64,000 bases of DNA from Nocardioides szechwanensis (GCF_900103935.1 NZ_FNIC01000003.1:1-64000), one strand, 5' to 3'. Positions 35,639 to 43,984 are shown, counted from the stretch's first letter. Notes: generated by a model from the sequence alone, not told the origin. A program made the numbers and translations.

Positions 35639-36685
35639 GTGAGCCGGATGGACGGAGGGCGCGGCATCACAGGACCGGGTGGCTCACCGACCCTGGACGA
35701 GGTGGCGCGCCTGGCGGGCGTGTCCCGGGCCACGGCCTCACGCGCCATCAACGGCGGCAACCGGGTCAGCGTGCAGTCGCAGGCGGCCGTCGACCAGGCT
35801 GTCCGCACGCTCGGCTACTCCCCCAACCCGGCGGCCCGCAGCCTGGTGACCCGACGCACCGACTCGGTGGGGCTGGTCGTCCCCGAGCCCGACGAGCGGG
35901 TGTTCTCCGACCCCTTCTTCGCGCGCACGCTGCGCGGTGTGACCCGGGTGCTCGCGGAACGCGACCTGCAGCTGGTGCTGCTGCTGACGCGTCCGGGCGA
36001 GGAAGAGGCGCGGATGCTGCGCTACCTACGCAACCGGCACATAGACGGGGCGCTCGTCGTCTCCCACCACCGCAGCGACAGCCTGGCCGACCACCTGGCC
36101 GCGCTCGACCTGCCGTGCGCGTTCGTCGGGCGGCCGTGGACCAGCGCCGACAAGGTGGCCTACGTCGACACCGACAACTTCGCCGGTGGGCGCGACGCGA
36201 CCCAGGTCCTCATCGACCGTGGCTGCCGCAGGATCGCCACCATCGCCGGGCCCGACGACATGAGCGCCGGCGCCGACCGTCTCGACGGCTGGCACGCCGC
36301 GCTCCGGGCCGCCGGGCTCGCCGACGACGCTGTCGAGCACGGAGACTTCACCGAGGACGGCGGCGAGCGGGCGGCGTACGCGCTGCTGGAGCGTCACCCC
36401 GACATCGACGGCATCGTGGCCGCCTCCGACCTGATGGCCGCGGGCGCGCTGCGCGTGCTGGCCGCCGCCGGGCGCAAGGTGCCCGACGACATCGCCCTGG
36501 TCGGCTACGACGACCTCGGCGTCGCCGAGCGCACCGACCCGCCGCTCACCACCGTGCGCAACCCGATCGCCGAGATGGCCGAGCAGGCCACCCGGCTGCT
36601 GCTCCAGCAGATCGAGGGCGACCGCACCGCCCGCGCCATGCGCGTCATCTTCCCGCCGACCTTGGTGCGGCGAGCCAGCGCCTGA
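35639..36685 (+). CDS. LacI-family transcriptional repressor (CebR-like)
   Basis: 348 residues, GTG start 9 bp after the glucosidase stop; TAGGCC 6 nt before it, overlapping that stop, may be a weak internal -10. N-terminal HTH (TLDEVARLAGVSRATASRAI) with hinge helix NPAARSLVTRR, then a periplasmic-binding-like sugar domain (FVGRPWTSADKVAYVDTDNF, DGIVAASDLMAAGALRVL, LVGYDDLGVAERTDPPLTTV). Probably binds the two AGCGCT operators upstream and releases on cellobiose-type inducer. Confidence 0.88.
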   Translation: MSRMDGGRGITGPGGSPTLDEVARLAGVSRATASRAINGGNRVSVQSQAAVDQAVRTLGYSPNPAARSLVTRRTDSVGLVVPEPDERVFSDPFFARTLRGVTRVLAERDLQLVLLLTRPGEEEARMLRYLRNRHIDGALVVSHHRSDSLADHLAALDLPCAFVGRPWTSADKVAYVDTDNFAGGRDATQVLIDRGCRRIATIAGPDDMSAGADRLDGWHAALRAAGLADDAVEHGDFTEDGGERAAYALLERHPDIDGIVAASDLMAAGALRVLAAAGRKVPDDIALVGYDDLGVAERTDPPLTTVRNPIAEMAEQATRLLLQQIEGDRTARAMRVIFPPTLVRRASA

Positions 36686-36693
36686 ACGCGGGG

Positions 36694-37671
36694 TCAGGGC
36701 GTGAACAGCTTGACCGGGTAGCGGACCTTCGGGGCAGCCGCGCCCTTGATGCCGGTGACGGTCACGACGTACTTGCCGGACCTCCGGAGGCCGTAGACCT
36801 CCCACACCAGGGTGGGCATGGCGTAGCCGTCATGGACGGTGTACTTCTTGGTCCGCACCGGACTGCCGTTGCGACGGACGCTGATCTTCGCCGAGCGGAA
36901 GTCGGCGTGGGGGTCACCCGAGCTCAGCGACCAGCGGCCCATGGGCTCCGCCTGGCTGGGGAACCAGCCGGCGCTCGGCCACCTCACCCACGCGGGGTTG
37001 GGGTTGGCGGTGTCGAGGGGCCCGACGACGAACATCGCGTTGGTGGTCTTGGTCAGTGCGTTGCCGAAGGACTCGGCGAACGGGAAGAGGATCCAGCGCC
37101 GGTGGCCGACCACGGTGTTGGGCGAGCCCCAGTCGTCGAGGTACTGCATCACGGCGCCGCCCGCGGTCAGCCGGGGGAAGTCGATCGACAGGTTGGAGCG
37201 CGCCGCCGCGTCGCTGCCCACCTCGGACCAGCACTTCCACCTCTGGGGCGGGTAGTGGGTCAGGTTGCGGTTGGCGGCCATGATCAGGGCGGCGTACTGG
37301 GCACGGGCGGAGAGCTTGGCCGACCAGGAGACCCGCGACAGGCCGTTCAGGGCCCGCGCGAAGTTGAGCGACTCCATGGTCGCGCGCTGGGCCCGGGCGG
37401 ACGTCTTGCCCGCGCGGCAGCCGCGCAGCGACCCGGTCCAGCCCGACGGCACCGACAGGTTGGGCCGCAGCCGGGTCCGGAAGGCCTTGGCCACCGCGGC
37501 CCGGTTGGAGGTGTCGATCGCGAAGCCGGCCGCCCGGCGCGTGGTGGTGCTGACGTCGAGACCGGCCGTCCTGCTCGAGGTGGGGCCGGGGGCTCCGGTC
37601 CGGTCGGGGTCCGGCGCGCCCGGCGACGCCTGGCTCAGCGGAGCCGTCATCGGCAGCAGGAGGGCGACCAT
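36694..37671 (-). CDS. Secreted CAP/SCP-domain protein
   Basis: 325 residues from ATG 37671, which gives a hydrophobic signal core MVALLLPMTAPLSQA but no basic n-region; the in-frame codons just upstream encode RRQRRRVLAVG, so a non-standard upstream start is possible. CAP domain (residues 100-240): MESLNFARALNGLSRVSWSA, ALIMAANRNLTHYPP, NTVVGHRRWILFP. A C-terminal beta domain ends in VRYPVKLFTP. CAP proteins occur in the envelope or secretome; catalytic function is uncertain. Convergent with the LacI gene (8 bp apart). Confidence 0.75.
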   Translation of the reverse strand: MVALLLPMTAPLSQASPGAPDPDRTGAPGPTSSRTAGLDVSTTTRRAAGFAIDTSNRAAVAKAFRTRLRPNLSVPSGWTGSLRGCRAGKTSARAQRATMESLNFARALNGLSRVSWSAKLSARAQYAALIMAANRNLTHYPPQRWKCWSEVGSDAAARSNLSIDFPRLTAGGAVMQYLDDWGSPNTVVGHRRWILFPFAESFGNALTKTTNAMFVVGPLDTANPNPAWVRWPSAGWFPSQAEPMGRWSLSSGDPHADFRSAKISVRRNGSPVRTKKYTVHDGYAMPTLVWEVYGLRRSGKYVVTVTGIKGAAAPKVRYPVKLFTP

Positions 37672-37712
37672 CCCGACCGCCAGAACCCGCCGCCGTTGGC
37701 GTCGCGATCCCC

Positions 37713-37718
37713 TACGTT
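37713..37718 (+). promoter_or_regulatory. -10 hexamer TACGTT, near-leaderless promoter
   Basis: TACGTT lies 7 nt before the GTG at 37726 of the LLM oxidoreductase; no Shine-Dalgarno sequence. Confidence 0.4.
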
Positions 37719-37725
37719 GTGGTCC

Positions 37726-38745
37726 GTGCTCCTCGACATCCAGCTCGATGCCCGCCCCGACCAGGCGTCTGAGCGAGCCCGTGCGCTCGCGACGACCGGG
37801 ATCGCCGGCCTGTTCACGTTCGAAGGTCCGCATGACGTCTTCCTGCCCTTGGTCTCGGCGGCCGAAACGGCCGCGACGGATCGGATCACACTGGACCTGA
37901 TGACGAACGTGGCCATTGCCATGCCACGCAGCCCCATGCACCTGGCCAACGCGGCATACGACCTGCAGTTACTGTCCAAGGGCCACTTCCGGCTCGGGCT
38001 GGGCTCGCAGATCAAGCCGCACATCGAGAAGCGGTACGGCGCGACCTGGAGCCCGCCCGCGGCCCGGATGCGCGAGATCGTGCTGGCGGTGAAGGCGATC
38101 CTGACCTCGTGGCAGGACGGGACCCGCCTCGACTTCCGCGGCGAGCACACGCAGCACACGCTGATGCCCCCGACGTTCGTGCCCGGGCCCAACCCGTACG
38201 GCCTCCCGCCGGTGCTGCTCGGCGCTCTCGGCCCGGTGATGACCCGGACCGCCGCCGAGGTGGCCGACGGGCTGCTGGTGATGCCGTTCCACAGCTACCG
38301 GCACTTCCGCGAGCGCACGCTGCCGGCCGTCGACGAGGGCCTGTCACGCTCGGGCCGCACGCGCGCGGACTTCCAGATCTTCCCCCAGGCCATCTGCGCG
38401 ATGGGCCGGACGCCCGAGGAGCAGGAGGCCGCCGCGCTCGGGGTGCGCGGGCTGCTGGCCTTCTACGGCTCCACTCCGGCCTACCTGCCCGTGCTGGAGG
38501 CCGAGGGCTGGGCCGACGTGCAGCCGGAGCTCAACGCCCTGTCCAAGGTCGGCGACTTCGCCTCGATGATGGCCCTGGTCGACGACCGCATGCTCGAGAC
38601 CCTCGCCGTACGCGGCACGCCGGAGGAGTGCGCCGCCGAGATGAAACGTCGCTTCGGTGACGTCGCCGAGCGGGTCTGCGCCTACTTCCCCGGGTACGAT
38701 GCCCCGCTCGACCAGATCAGCGCCCTGGCCGCAGCCCTCAAGTAG
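37726..38745 (+). CDS. F420-dependent luciferase-like (LLM) oxidoreductase
   Basis: 339 residues, GTG start. Bacterial-luciferase-like TIM barrel of the TIGR03617 type, a group linked to coenzyme F420 in Actinobacteria. Seen: LDIQLDARPDQASERARALA at the N-terminus, LMTNVAIAMPRSPMHLANAA, HFRLGLGSQIKPHIEKRYG, and AEVADGLLVMPFHSYRHF. Substrate unknown. Divergent from the CAP gene and convergent with another LLM gene. Confidence 0.82.
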   Translation: MLLDIQLDARPDQASERARALATTGIAGLFTFEGPHDVFLPLVSAAETAATDRITLDLMTNVAIAMPRSPMHLANAAYDLQLLSKGHFRLGLGSQIKPHIEKRYGATWSPPAARMREIVLAVKAILTSWQDGTRLDFRGEHTQHTLMPPTFVPGPNPYGLPPVLLGALGPVMTRTAAEVADGLLVMPFHSYRHFRERTLPAVDEGLSRSGRTRADFQIFPQAICAMGRTPEEQEAAALGVRGLLAFYGSTPAYLPVLEAEGWADVQPELNALSKVGDFASMMALVDDRMLETLAVRGTPEECAAEMKRRFGDVAERVCAYFPGYDAPLDQISALAAALK

Positions 38746-38746
38746 C

Positions 38747-38796
38747 GGGAGTACGAGCGAAGCGAGTACTCCCAATGGAGTGACGAAGTCACTCCA
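38747..38796. terminator. Paired hairpins between convergent LLM genes
   Basis: Hairpin one: gggagtac (38747-38754) and gtactccc (38766-38773) around gagcgaagcga. Hairpin two: tggagtgac-gaa-gtcactcca (38776-38796), overlapping the stop codon of the minus-strand gene. Each should terminate one of the convergent transcripts. Loops share the GAA core seen in other hairpins of the window. Confidence 0.6.
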
Positions 38797-39700
38797 CCAG
38801 GTCGGCTACGCGGTGGACCTGGGAGACGTCGGAGCCGGTGGGGATGAGGTGCACCTCGTCGGCGCCGGTGTCCTCGAAGCGCTTCAACGTGTCGCGGAGG
38901 TCGCTCTCGGTGCCGGCGAAGCCGGTGGTGGGGGCCATGGCGTCGACCAGGCCGACCGGTAGCCAGTTCATGTAGTGGCGCAGGTGGCGGTGCACCTGGC
39001 TGCGGGCCGAGCCGTCGCCGTCGTCGAGGGCGAACCAGAACGAGGTGGTGAGCCGCGGCGCGGGCTTGCCGGCGTCGGCCCACGCCGTACGCGCCTGGTC
39101 GAAGAGTCCGGCGACCGCGTCGGTGTCGAGGTCGAGGGTGATGCCGGCCAGGCCGTCGGCCCAGGCCGAGGCACTGCGGATCGTCTTGGGACCCATGGTG
39201 CCGACGAGGAGCTCCGGGCCACCGGGCTGGAGCGGCGGCGGCCCGACCGGGAGGGTGGCGCCGGTGACGTCCTCACCCGACCAGACCCGCTTCATGACCC
39301 CCACCCGCTCGGCCATGCCGCGCATGGTCTGGGTCGCGAGGTCGGCGCCGGCCGCGCGGTAGTCCTCCTCGCGGCCACCGACCCCGAACCCGACGGTCAG
39401 TCGACCCCGGGTGAGCTGGTCGCCGGTGGCGAGCGCCTTCGCGAGCCAGACCGGGTCGTGGAGCTGCGGCACGATCACCGTAGTCACGACGCGGACCCGC
39501 GACGTCCACGCCGCGACGGCGCCGAGGAGCGTGAGCGTCTCCGGGTTGTCGAAGGCCATCCGCTCGCCGAAGCACAGCGACGCGAACGGGCCGTCGTCGG
39601 TGGCGCGGGCCCACGCCTCGAGCGTGTCGGCACCCTGCGCCCCTGAACCTGACGGCCAGAGGTCCGGCTCCATGACCGGCAACGTCATTCCCACCTGCAT
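38789..39700 (-). CDS. F420-dependent luciferase-like (LLM) oxidoreductase, second copy
   Basis: 303 residues. LLM barrel with VRVVTTVIVPQLHDPVWLAK, GRLTVGFGVGGREEDYRAAG (cofactor-binding loop) and WADGLAGITLDLD. Differs clearly from the convergent LLM protein, so the two are not a recent tandem duplication. CACAGT lies 6 nt before the ATG. Substrate unknown. Confidence 0.82.
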   Translation of the reverse strand: MQVGMTLPVMEPDLWPSGSGAQGADTLEAWARATDDGPFASLCFGERMAFDNPETLTLLGAVAAWTSRVRVVTTVIVPQLHDPVWLAKALATGDQLTRGRLTVGFGVGGREEDYRAAGADLATQTMRGMAERVGVMKRVWSGEDVTGATLPVGPPPLQPGGPELLVGTMGPKTIRSASAWADGLAGITLDLDTDAVAGLFDQARTAWADAGKPAPRLTTSFWFALDDGDGSARSQVHRHLRHYMNWLPVGLVDAMAPTTGFAGTESDLRDTLKRFEDTGADEVHLIPTGSDVSQVHRVADLVE

Positions 39701-39725
39701 GGCGTCACTGTGGCAGATGGGTGGC

Positions 39726-41045
39726 TCAGACGGGCTCGGGCACGCGCCTGACCTCGGGGACCAGTGCCACCAGGCCGAGCACCGGTACCGCGGCCAGGAC
39801 GGCGAGGGACGCCGGGATCCCGATCACCTCGCCGAGGCCGCCGACCACGGCCGAGCCGACCGAGCCGCCGACCAGGAACAGCAGGGTGGCCACGCCGAGG
39901 GCCACACCGCGCACGTCGAGGGCGACCGACTCCCCGACCGTCGCGATCAGGGCCGGCTGGCCGAGACCGAACGAGACCGTCACGAGCGCGACCGCGACGA
40001 CCAGGACAGCCGGCGAGACCAGCCAGGTGCCCAGCGCGGCCAGCAGCAGGGCGAGCGTGGCGACGATCCCGGCGAGACCGAGCGAGGACGCGGAGCCGAT
40101 CCGGGTGAGGAGCAGGCCGGCGGTGCGGGGCATGACCATCGCCAGCACGGCGCTCGGCACCAGCAGGAGCCCGACCTGCCAGGCCTCCCAGCCCTCGTGG
40201 ACCAGTACGGCGGGCACGGCGACCAGGTGCGCGAACCACGCCGCCGGGACGGCCGCGGCCGCGAGCGAGCTGCGGACCACCGTGCCGTCGCGGACCACCG
40301 AGAGCGGGAGGAAGCCGTGGGGCCTGCTGCGCACGCGCCAGGTGACCGCAGGGACACCGAGGACGAGCAACGCCCCGCCGAGCACCGCGATGACCAGGCC
40401 CGTGGCCGGCGACTGCACCAGCAGGACCAGGCCGGCGGCGGTCGCGGCGACGAGGACGGCGCCGAGGACGTCGAGGCTGGCACCGGAGCCGTCGGGGCTC
40501 AGCGCGCGCCACAGGAACGGGATCACGGCCACCCCGAGGATCGGCAGCGCCATCACCGCCCGCCAGCCGAACGCGTGCTCCAGCAGGCCACCGGCGAGCG
40601 GGCCCAGACAGCTGATGGCCGCGGCCATGCCGGCCAGTCGGCCCAGCGCGACGCCGCGCACCTCTCCGTCGTACCGCTTGCTGAGGACGGCGACGCCCAG
40701 CGTCGGGACCGCGGCGGCCCCCGCACCCTGGAGGACCCGCCCCAGGAGGAGCACCTCGAACGTCGGCGCGAACGCCGCGACGAGCGCCCCTGCGGTCATC
40801 AGGCCGATGCCGACCAGCAGCGGGAGGCGCACGCCGACCAGGTCGGACACCCGGCCGTAGACGGCGGTGGTGACGGCGAGCATCAGCACGTAGAGGGTGA
40901 TCGTCCAGGTCGCGTCACCCACCCCGACGCCGAGGTCGGAGCCGAGCAGCGGCAGCGCGATCGCCGCCGACGAGGAGCCCATGCCGGCCAGTCCGAAGAG
41001 CACTCCCAGGAGGACGGACACGCGTCGTGAGTCGTCCGAGATCAT
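39726..41045 (-). CDS. MFS drug-efflux-type transporter
   Basis: 439 residues from ATG 41045; longer versions would overlap the upstream gene region and lack a ribosome site. 12-14 membrane helices; motif A-like YGRVSDLVGVRLPLLVG between TM2 and TM3 and motif C-like GPLAGGLLEHAFGWR in TM5 indicate a DHA-type proton antiporter. Follows the enoyl-CoA hydratase gene by 37 bp on the same strand. Substrate unknown. Confidence 0.82.
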   Translation of the reverse strand: MISDDSRRVSVLLGVLFGLAGMGSSSAAIALPLLGSDLGVGVGDATWTITLYVLMLAVTTAVYGRVSDLVGVRLPLLVGIGLMTAGALVAAFAPTFEVLLLGRVLQGAGAAAVPTLGVAVLSKRYDGEVRGVALGRLAGMAAAISCLGPLAGGLLEHAFGWRAVMALPILGVAVIPFLWRALSPDGSGASLDVLGAVLVAATAAGLVLLVQSPATGLVIAVLGGALLVLGVPAVTWRVRSRPHGFLPLSVVRDGTVVRSSLAAAAVPAAWFAHLVAVPAVLVHEGWEAWQVGLLLVPSAVLAMVMPRTAGLLLTRIGSASSLGLAGIVATLALLLAALGTWLVSPAVLVVAVALVTVSFGLGQPALIATVGESVALDVRGVALGVATLLFLVGGSVGSAVVGGLGEVIGIPASLAVLAAVPVLGLVALVPEVRRVPEPV

Positions 41046-41082
41046 GTCTCGCCCCAACAGGCCCCGGGGCCGTGGCATTCCC

Positions 41083-41856
41083 TCAGGGGCGCCCGAAGGC
41101 CGGCTTCTCCTTGGCGAGGAAGGCCCGCACACCCTCAGCGAAGTCGGGTCCGGTGTAGACCTCGCGCAGCATCTCGGCGTCGTTGTCGGGGCTCGCCTCG
41201 AGGCGGCGGGAGCGGTCGAGCAGCTGGTGCTTCGTGGCTCGGACGGTGACCGGTGACAGGGCGAGCAGACCCTCGACCAGGGTGTTCAGCTCCGTGTCGA
41301 GCTCCTCGACGTCCGCGACGACCGACATGACCGCGCCGACGGCGTACGCGCGCTCGGCGTCGACCAGGCGCGACGCGAGCAGCATCTCCCGGGTCAGCGA
41401 CTCCCCGAAGACGGAGGCGCAGCGGTAGACGATCGAGCCCGCGAGGGCGTTGCCGAGCGTGCGCGCGATCGGGTAGCCGAACCGGCTCCCGGCGGTCGCG
41501 ATCCGCAGGTCGCAGTGGGTCGCCACGGCGAGGCCACCACCCACACACACGCCTGACACCGCGGCCACCGTGACCTGGGGCAGGGCGTGGAGCATCTCGA
41601 GCAGCTCGCGGATCCAGTCCTCGTAGGCCACGGCGTCGGCCTCGAGGAAGTCGGAGATCTCGTTGCCGGCCGCGAACGCCCGGCCACCCTCGCCGCGCAG
41701 CACCAGGACCCGGACCGAGGTGTCGGCGCGCAGCTCCTCGCACAGCTCGCGCATCCCGGCGTACATGTCACGGGTGAAGGCGTTGTGCCGCTGTGGACGG
41801 TTGAAGGTGACCTCGACGACGCCGTCGGTGCGGCGTACTTGCAGCTCCTCGTTCAC
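41083..41856 (-). CDS. Enoyl-CoA hydratase/isomerase family protein
   Basis: 257 residues, crotonase fold, GTG start with TACGCT (complement of 41864-41869) 7 nt upstream. CoA/oxyanion-hole motifs FAAGNEISDFLE and VSGVCVGGGLAVATHCDLRIA. The two catalytic Glu of classical hydratases are not both evident (YPIARTLGNALAG at the second site), so a different crotonase reaction is possible. Downstream MFS gene may be cotranscribed. Confidence 0.83.
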   Translation of the reverse strand: MNEELQVRRTDGVVEVTFNRPQRHNAFTRDMYAGMRELCEELRADTSVRVLVLRGEGGRAFAAGNEISDFLEADAVAYEDWIRELLEMLHALPQVTVAAVSGVCVGGGLAVATHCDLRIATAGSRFGYPIARTLGNALAGSIVYRCASVFGESLTREMLLASRLVDAERAYAVGAVMSVVADVEELDTELNTLVEGLLALSPVTVRATKHQLLDRSRRLEASPDNDAEMLREVYTGPDFAEGVRAFLAKEKPAFGRP

Positions 41857-41880
41857 GCGCCGGAGCGTACGGGGGTGCGC

Positions 41881-41926
41881 GGCTGCTCAGGAGAGGGGTC
41901 CACGTGGACCCCTCTCCTGAGCAGCC
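41881..41926. terminator. Perfect 46-bp palindrome overlapping a gene's last codons
   Basis: Arms 41881-41903 and 41904-41926 are exact reverse complements (core ggggtccacgtggacccc). The stop codon and last dozen codons of the RibD-like gene lie inside it. With no unpaired spacer it would form a cruciform or a hairpin with a tight loop. It ends the gpgS-folP2 operon. Confidence 0.8.
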
Positions 41927-42582
41927 GGGAGGACCCACCAGCGCCCGAGGAGCGTCCCGTCCTCCTCGAGCAGCGACTGGAGCGAGAGCGGTACGTCGAC
42001 CGGCGGTCCGGCCACGATCCGGGGGTGGTCACCACCGACCAGGCGGGGTACGACGGTCGCGGTGAGCTCGTCGACGACTCCTTGGGCGAGCATGGCGCCC
42101 AGCAGCGACGGGCCGCCCTCGGAGAGCAGGTCGACCAGCCCGCGCCCGGCCAGCTCTTCCTTCAGGGCACACAGGTCGACCTCGTCGGCGCCGAGCGTGA
42201 GCACCTGGTCGGCGCCGAGCAGGCCGCGGGCCTCGTCGAGGTGCTCAGCACTGGCGGTCGTCGCCATGAGCACCGAGCCGGGTGGCGCGTTCCGCAGCCT
42301 CTCCGGCACGTCGGCGCGCCGGCTCACCAGGACGATCGGCCTGTCGACCGGCCCGTAGCCCTCGGTGCGCGCGGTGCCGGCGCCCACCACGATGGCATCA
42401 GCGAGACCACGCAGGGTGTCGAAGACCCGCTTGTCGACGGCGTTGTTGATCGAGCCGCTCTTGCCCGAGGACCCGCTCGCGGCACCGTCGAGCGTGCTGA
42501 TCATGTTGACGCGCAGCCACGGCGTGCGCGGGGGCGCGTAGAGCTCCTCGAGGCTGACCTCGGGACCGATCAGCACCCTCAT
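41887..42582 (-). CDS. RibD C-terminal-domain (dihydrofolate reductase-like) reductase
   Basis: 231 residues; ATG overlaps the upstream stop by ATGA. DHFR-like Rossmann fold of the RibD_C family: RVNMISTLDGAASG, SINNAVDKRVFDTLRGLADA, VVGAGTARTEGYGP, LLSEGGPSLLGAMLAQGVVDEL. Related to M. tuberculosis Rv2671, which has dihydrofolate-reductase activity. Coupling to a FolP2 homologue hints at a pterin or flavin role. The C-terminal residues after WWVL are encoded by the palindromic terminator, so they are probably not structural. Confidence 0.8.
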   Translation of the reverse strand: MRVLIGPEVSLEELYAPPRTPWLRVNMISTLDGAASGSSGKSGSINNAVDKRVFDTLRGLADAIVVGAGTARTEGYGPVDRPIVLVSRRADVPERLRNAPPGSVLMATTASAEHLDEARGLLGADQVLTLGADEVDLCALKEELAGRGLVDLLSEGGPSLLGAMLAQGVVDELTATVVPRLVGGDHPRIVAGPPVDVPLSLQSLLEEDGTLLGRWWVLPAAQERGPRGPLS

Positions 42583-43124
42583 CGCCACCTGCCTTCCATA
42601 CGCATCACCCAGTACTGCACGCCGTACGGGTCGTCGTCATAGTCCACCTGCACCGAGGCCGGGTCGACGTCGATCTCCTGGCCGAGCCGGACCAGGCTGT
42701 CCACGTCGGCCCACAGCTCGCGTGCGAGCTCCTCGTCGAGGTCTCCGAGGTCGCCGGCCAGCAGGGCAGCGCGTAGGGCGTCGTCGAAGGCCATGGCACG
42801 ATCGTCCAGGTGGCCCGGCGCCTTCTCGGTGCGCTTCGCGCTGCCGTTGGCCACGAAGAGCACGCCGTCCGACGATGGTTGAGGTGCGAGCGAAGCGCTT
42901 GTCCTGAGGTGCGAGCTTGCGAGCCTCGAAGGGAGCCTCGAAACCTCGGTCGCCAGGTACGTCGCCACCGTGGCGCCCTGCGCTCCAGCCACGACCCGCG
43001 GGTCAGCGCCCAGCCAGCGCACGGCGTCGAGGCACGCGGCCCGCAGGTCGGCGACCGGATCCTCCAGCCCGCCGTACGACGGCAGCAGCGCGAGCGCGCC
43101 TGGCACGAGCACGACCCGGGTCAC
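42579..43124 (-). CDS. Class III extradiol dioxygenase B-like protein with repeat-derived insert
   Basis: 181 residues; GTG start overlaps the folP2 stop by GTGA. N-terminus RVVLVPGALALLPSYGGLED and the later VLFVANGSAKRTEKAPGHLD are typical of an actinobacterial family distantly related to LigB-type extradiol dioxygenases. Function unknown. Residues about 59-83 (EVSRLPSRLASSHLRTSAS onwards) are translated from copies of the dispersed palindromic repeat and have no counterpart in the family as I know it. The reading frame is kept across the insert. Stop overlaps the next start by ATGA. Confidence 0.65.
   Translation of the reverse strand: MTRVVLVPGALALLPSYGGLEDPVADLRAACLDAVRWLGADPRVVAGAQGATVATYLATEVSRLPSRLASSHLRTSASLAPQPSSDGVLFVANGSAKRTEKAPGHLDDRAMAFDDALRAALLAGDLGDLDEELARELWADVDSLVRLGQEIDVDPASVQVDYDDDPYGVQYWVMRMEGRWR
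42875..42949. repeat. Dispersed palindromic repeat inside a coding region
   Basis: Degenerate, internally duplicated copy: atggttgaggtgcgagcgaag, then ctgaggtgcgagcttgcgag, then gagcctcgaaacct. It lies wholly within, and in frame with, the extradiol-like gene. Confidence 0.75.
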
Positions 43125-43984
43125 TGGAGGCCCCGGATCGCGCGCTGCGGCGGGCGGCGCCCGGCGATCGTCCAGACCATGTCGACGGTCTGCCGGGTCT
43201 CGACGACCTCGTGCACGCGGTAGATGCGCGCACCGGCCAGCGCGCAGACGGCAGTGGCGGCGAGGGTGCCGGTCAGCCGCTCGCCGACGGGCAGCCCGAG
43301 GGTCTCGCCGACGAAGTCCTTGTTGGACAGCGACACCAGCACCGGCCAGCCGGTGGCGACCATCTCGTCGAGCCGGCGCGTGAGCTCCAGGGAGTGGAAG
43401 GTGTTCTTGCCGAAGTCGTGGGCGGGGTCGATGACGATCGACTCCTGCGCGACCCCGGCGGCCAGGGCGCGCTCGGCGTAGGCGACGGTGTCGTCGATCG
43501 CGGACCGAACGACGTCGTCGTACTCCACCCGGTAGGGCCGCGTGCGCGGCGTCGCTCCACCGGTGTGCGTGCAGATAATCGCGGCGCCGTGCTGCGCGGC
43601 GACGTCGACCAGCTCGGGGTCGGCGCCGCCCCACGCGTCGTTGAGCACGTCGGCGCCGGCCTCACACACCGCACCGCCGACCTCGGCGCGCCAGGTGTCG
43701 ACGGAGATCACCAGCTGCGGAAACGCCTCGCGGACTCGAGCCACGAAGTCGACGACGCGCTCCTTCTCCTCGGCGGCGCCGATCTCCACGCCGGGCGCGG
43801 CCTTGATGCCGCCGATGTCGACCATCTCGGCGCCCTGCGCGACGACGAGCGAGACGCGCTCGAACGCCTTGTCCTCCGCCCAGGTCGCGCCCTGGTCGTA
43901 GAAGGAGTCGGGGGTGCGGTTGACGATCGCCATCATCAGCGTCGCGTCGTCGGCGAACTCGTGCCGCCCGAGACGCAGGCTCAT
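43121..43984 (-). CDS. folP2: Dihydropteroate synthase homologue FolP2
   Basis: 287 residues; ATG overlaps the gpgS stop by ATGA. TIM-barrel DHPS fold: MAIVNRTPDSFYDQG, VDIGGIKAAPG, ISVDTWRAEVG, VLNDAWGG, CTHTGGATPRTRP. The pABA/pterin loop GxSTRPG of true DHPS is replaced by GGIKAAPG, the hallmark of the actinobacterial FolP2 branch, which lacks DHPS activity in mycobacteria. As in M. tuberculosis (Rv1207-Rv1208) it is paired with gpgS, so a link to that pathway rather than folate is possible. Confidence 0.9.
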   Translation of the reverse strand: MSLRLGRHEFADDATLMMAIVNRTPDSFYDQGATWAEDKAFERVSLVVAQGAEMVDIGGIKAAPGVEIGAAEEKERVVDFVARVREAFPQLVISVDTWRAEVGGAVCEAGADVLNDAWGGADPELVDVAAQHGAAIICTHTGGATPRTRPYRVEYDDVVRSAIDDTVAYAERALAAGVAQESIVIDPAHDFGKNTFHSLELTRRLDEMVATGWPVLVSLSNKDFVGETLGLPVGERLTGTLAATAVCALAGARIYRVHEVVETRQTVDMVWTIAGRRPPQRAIRGLQ

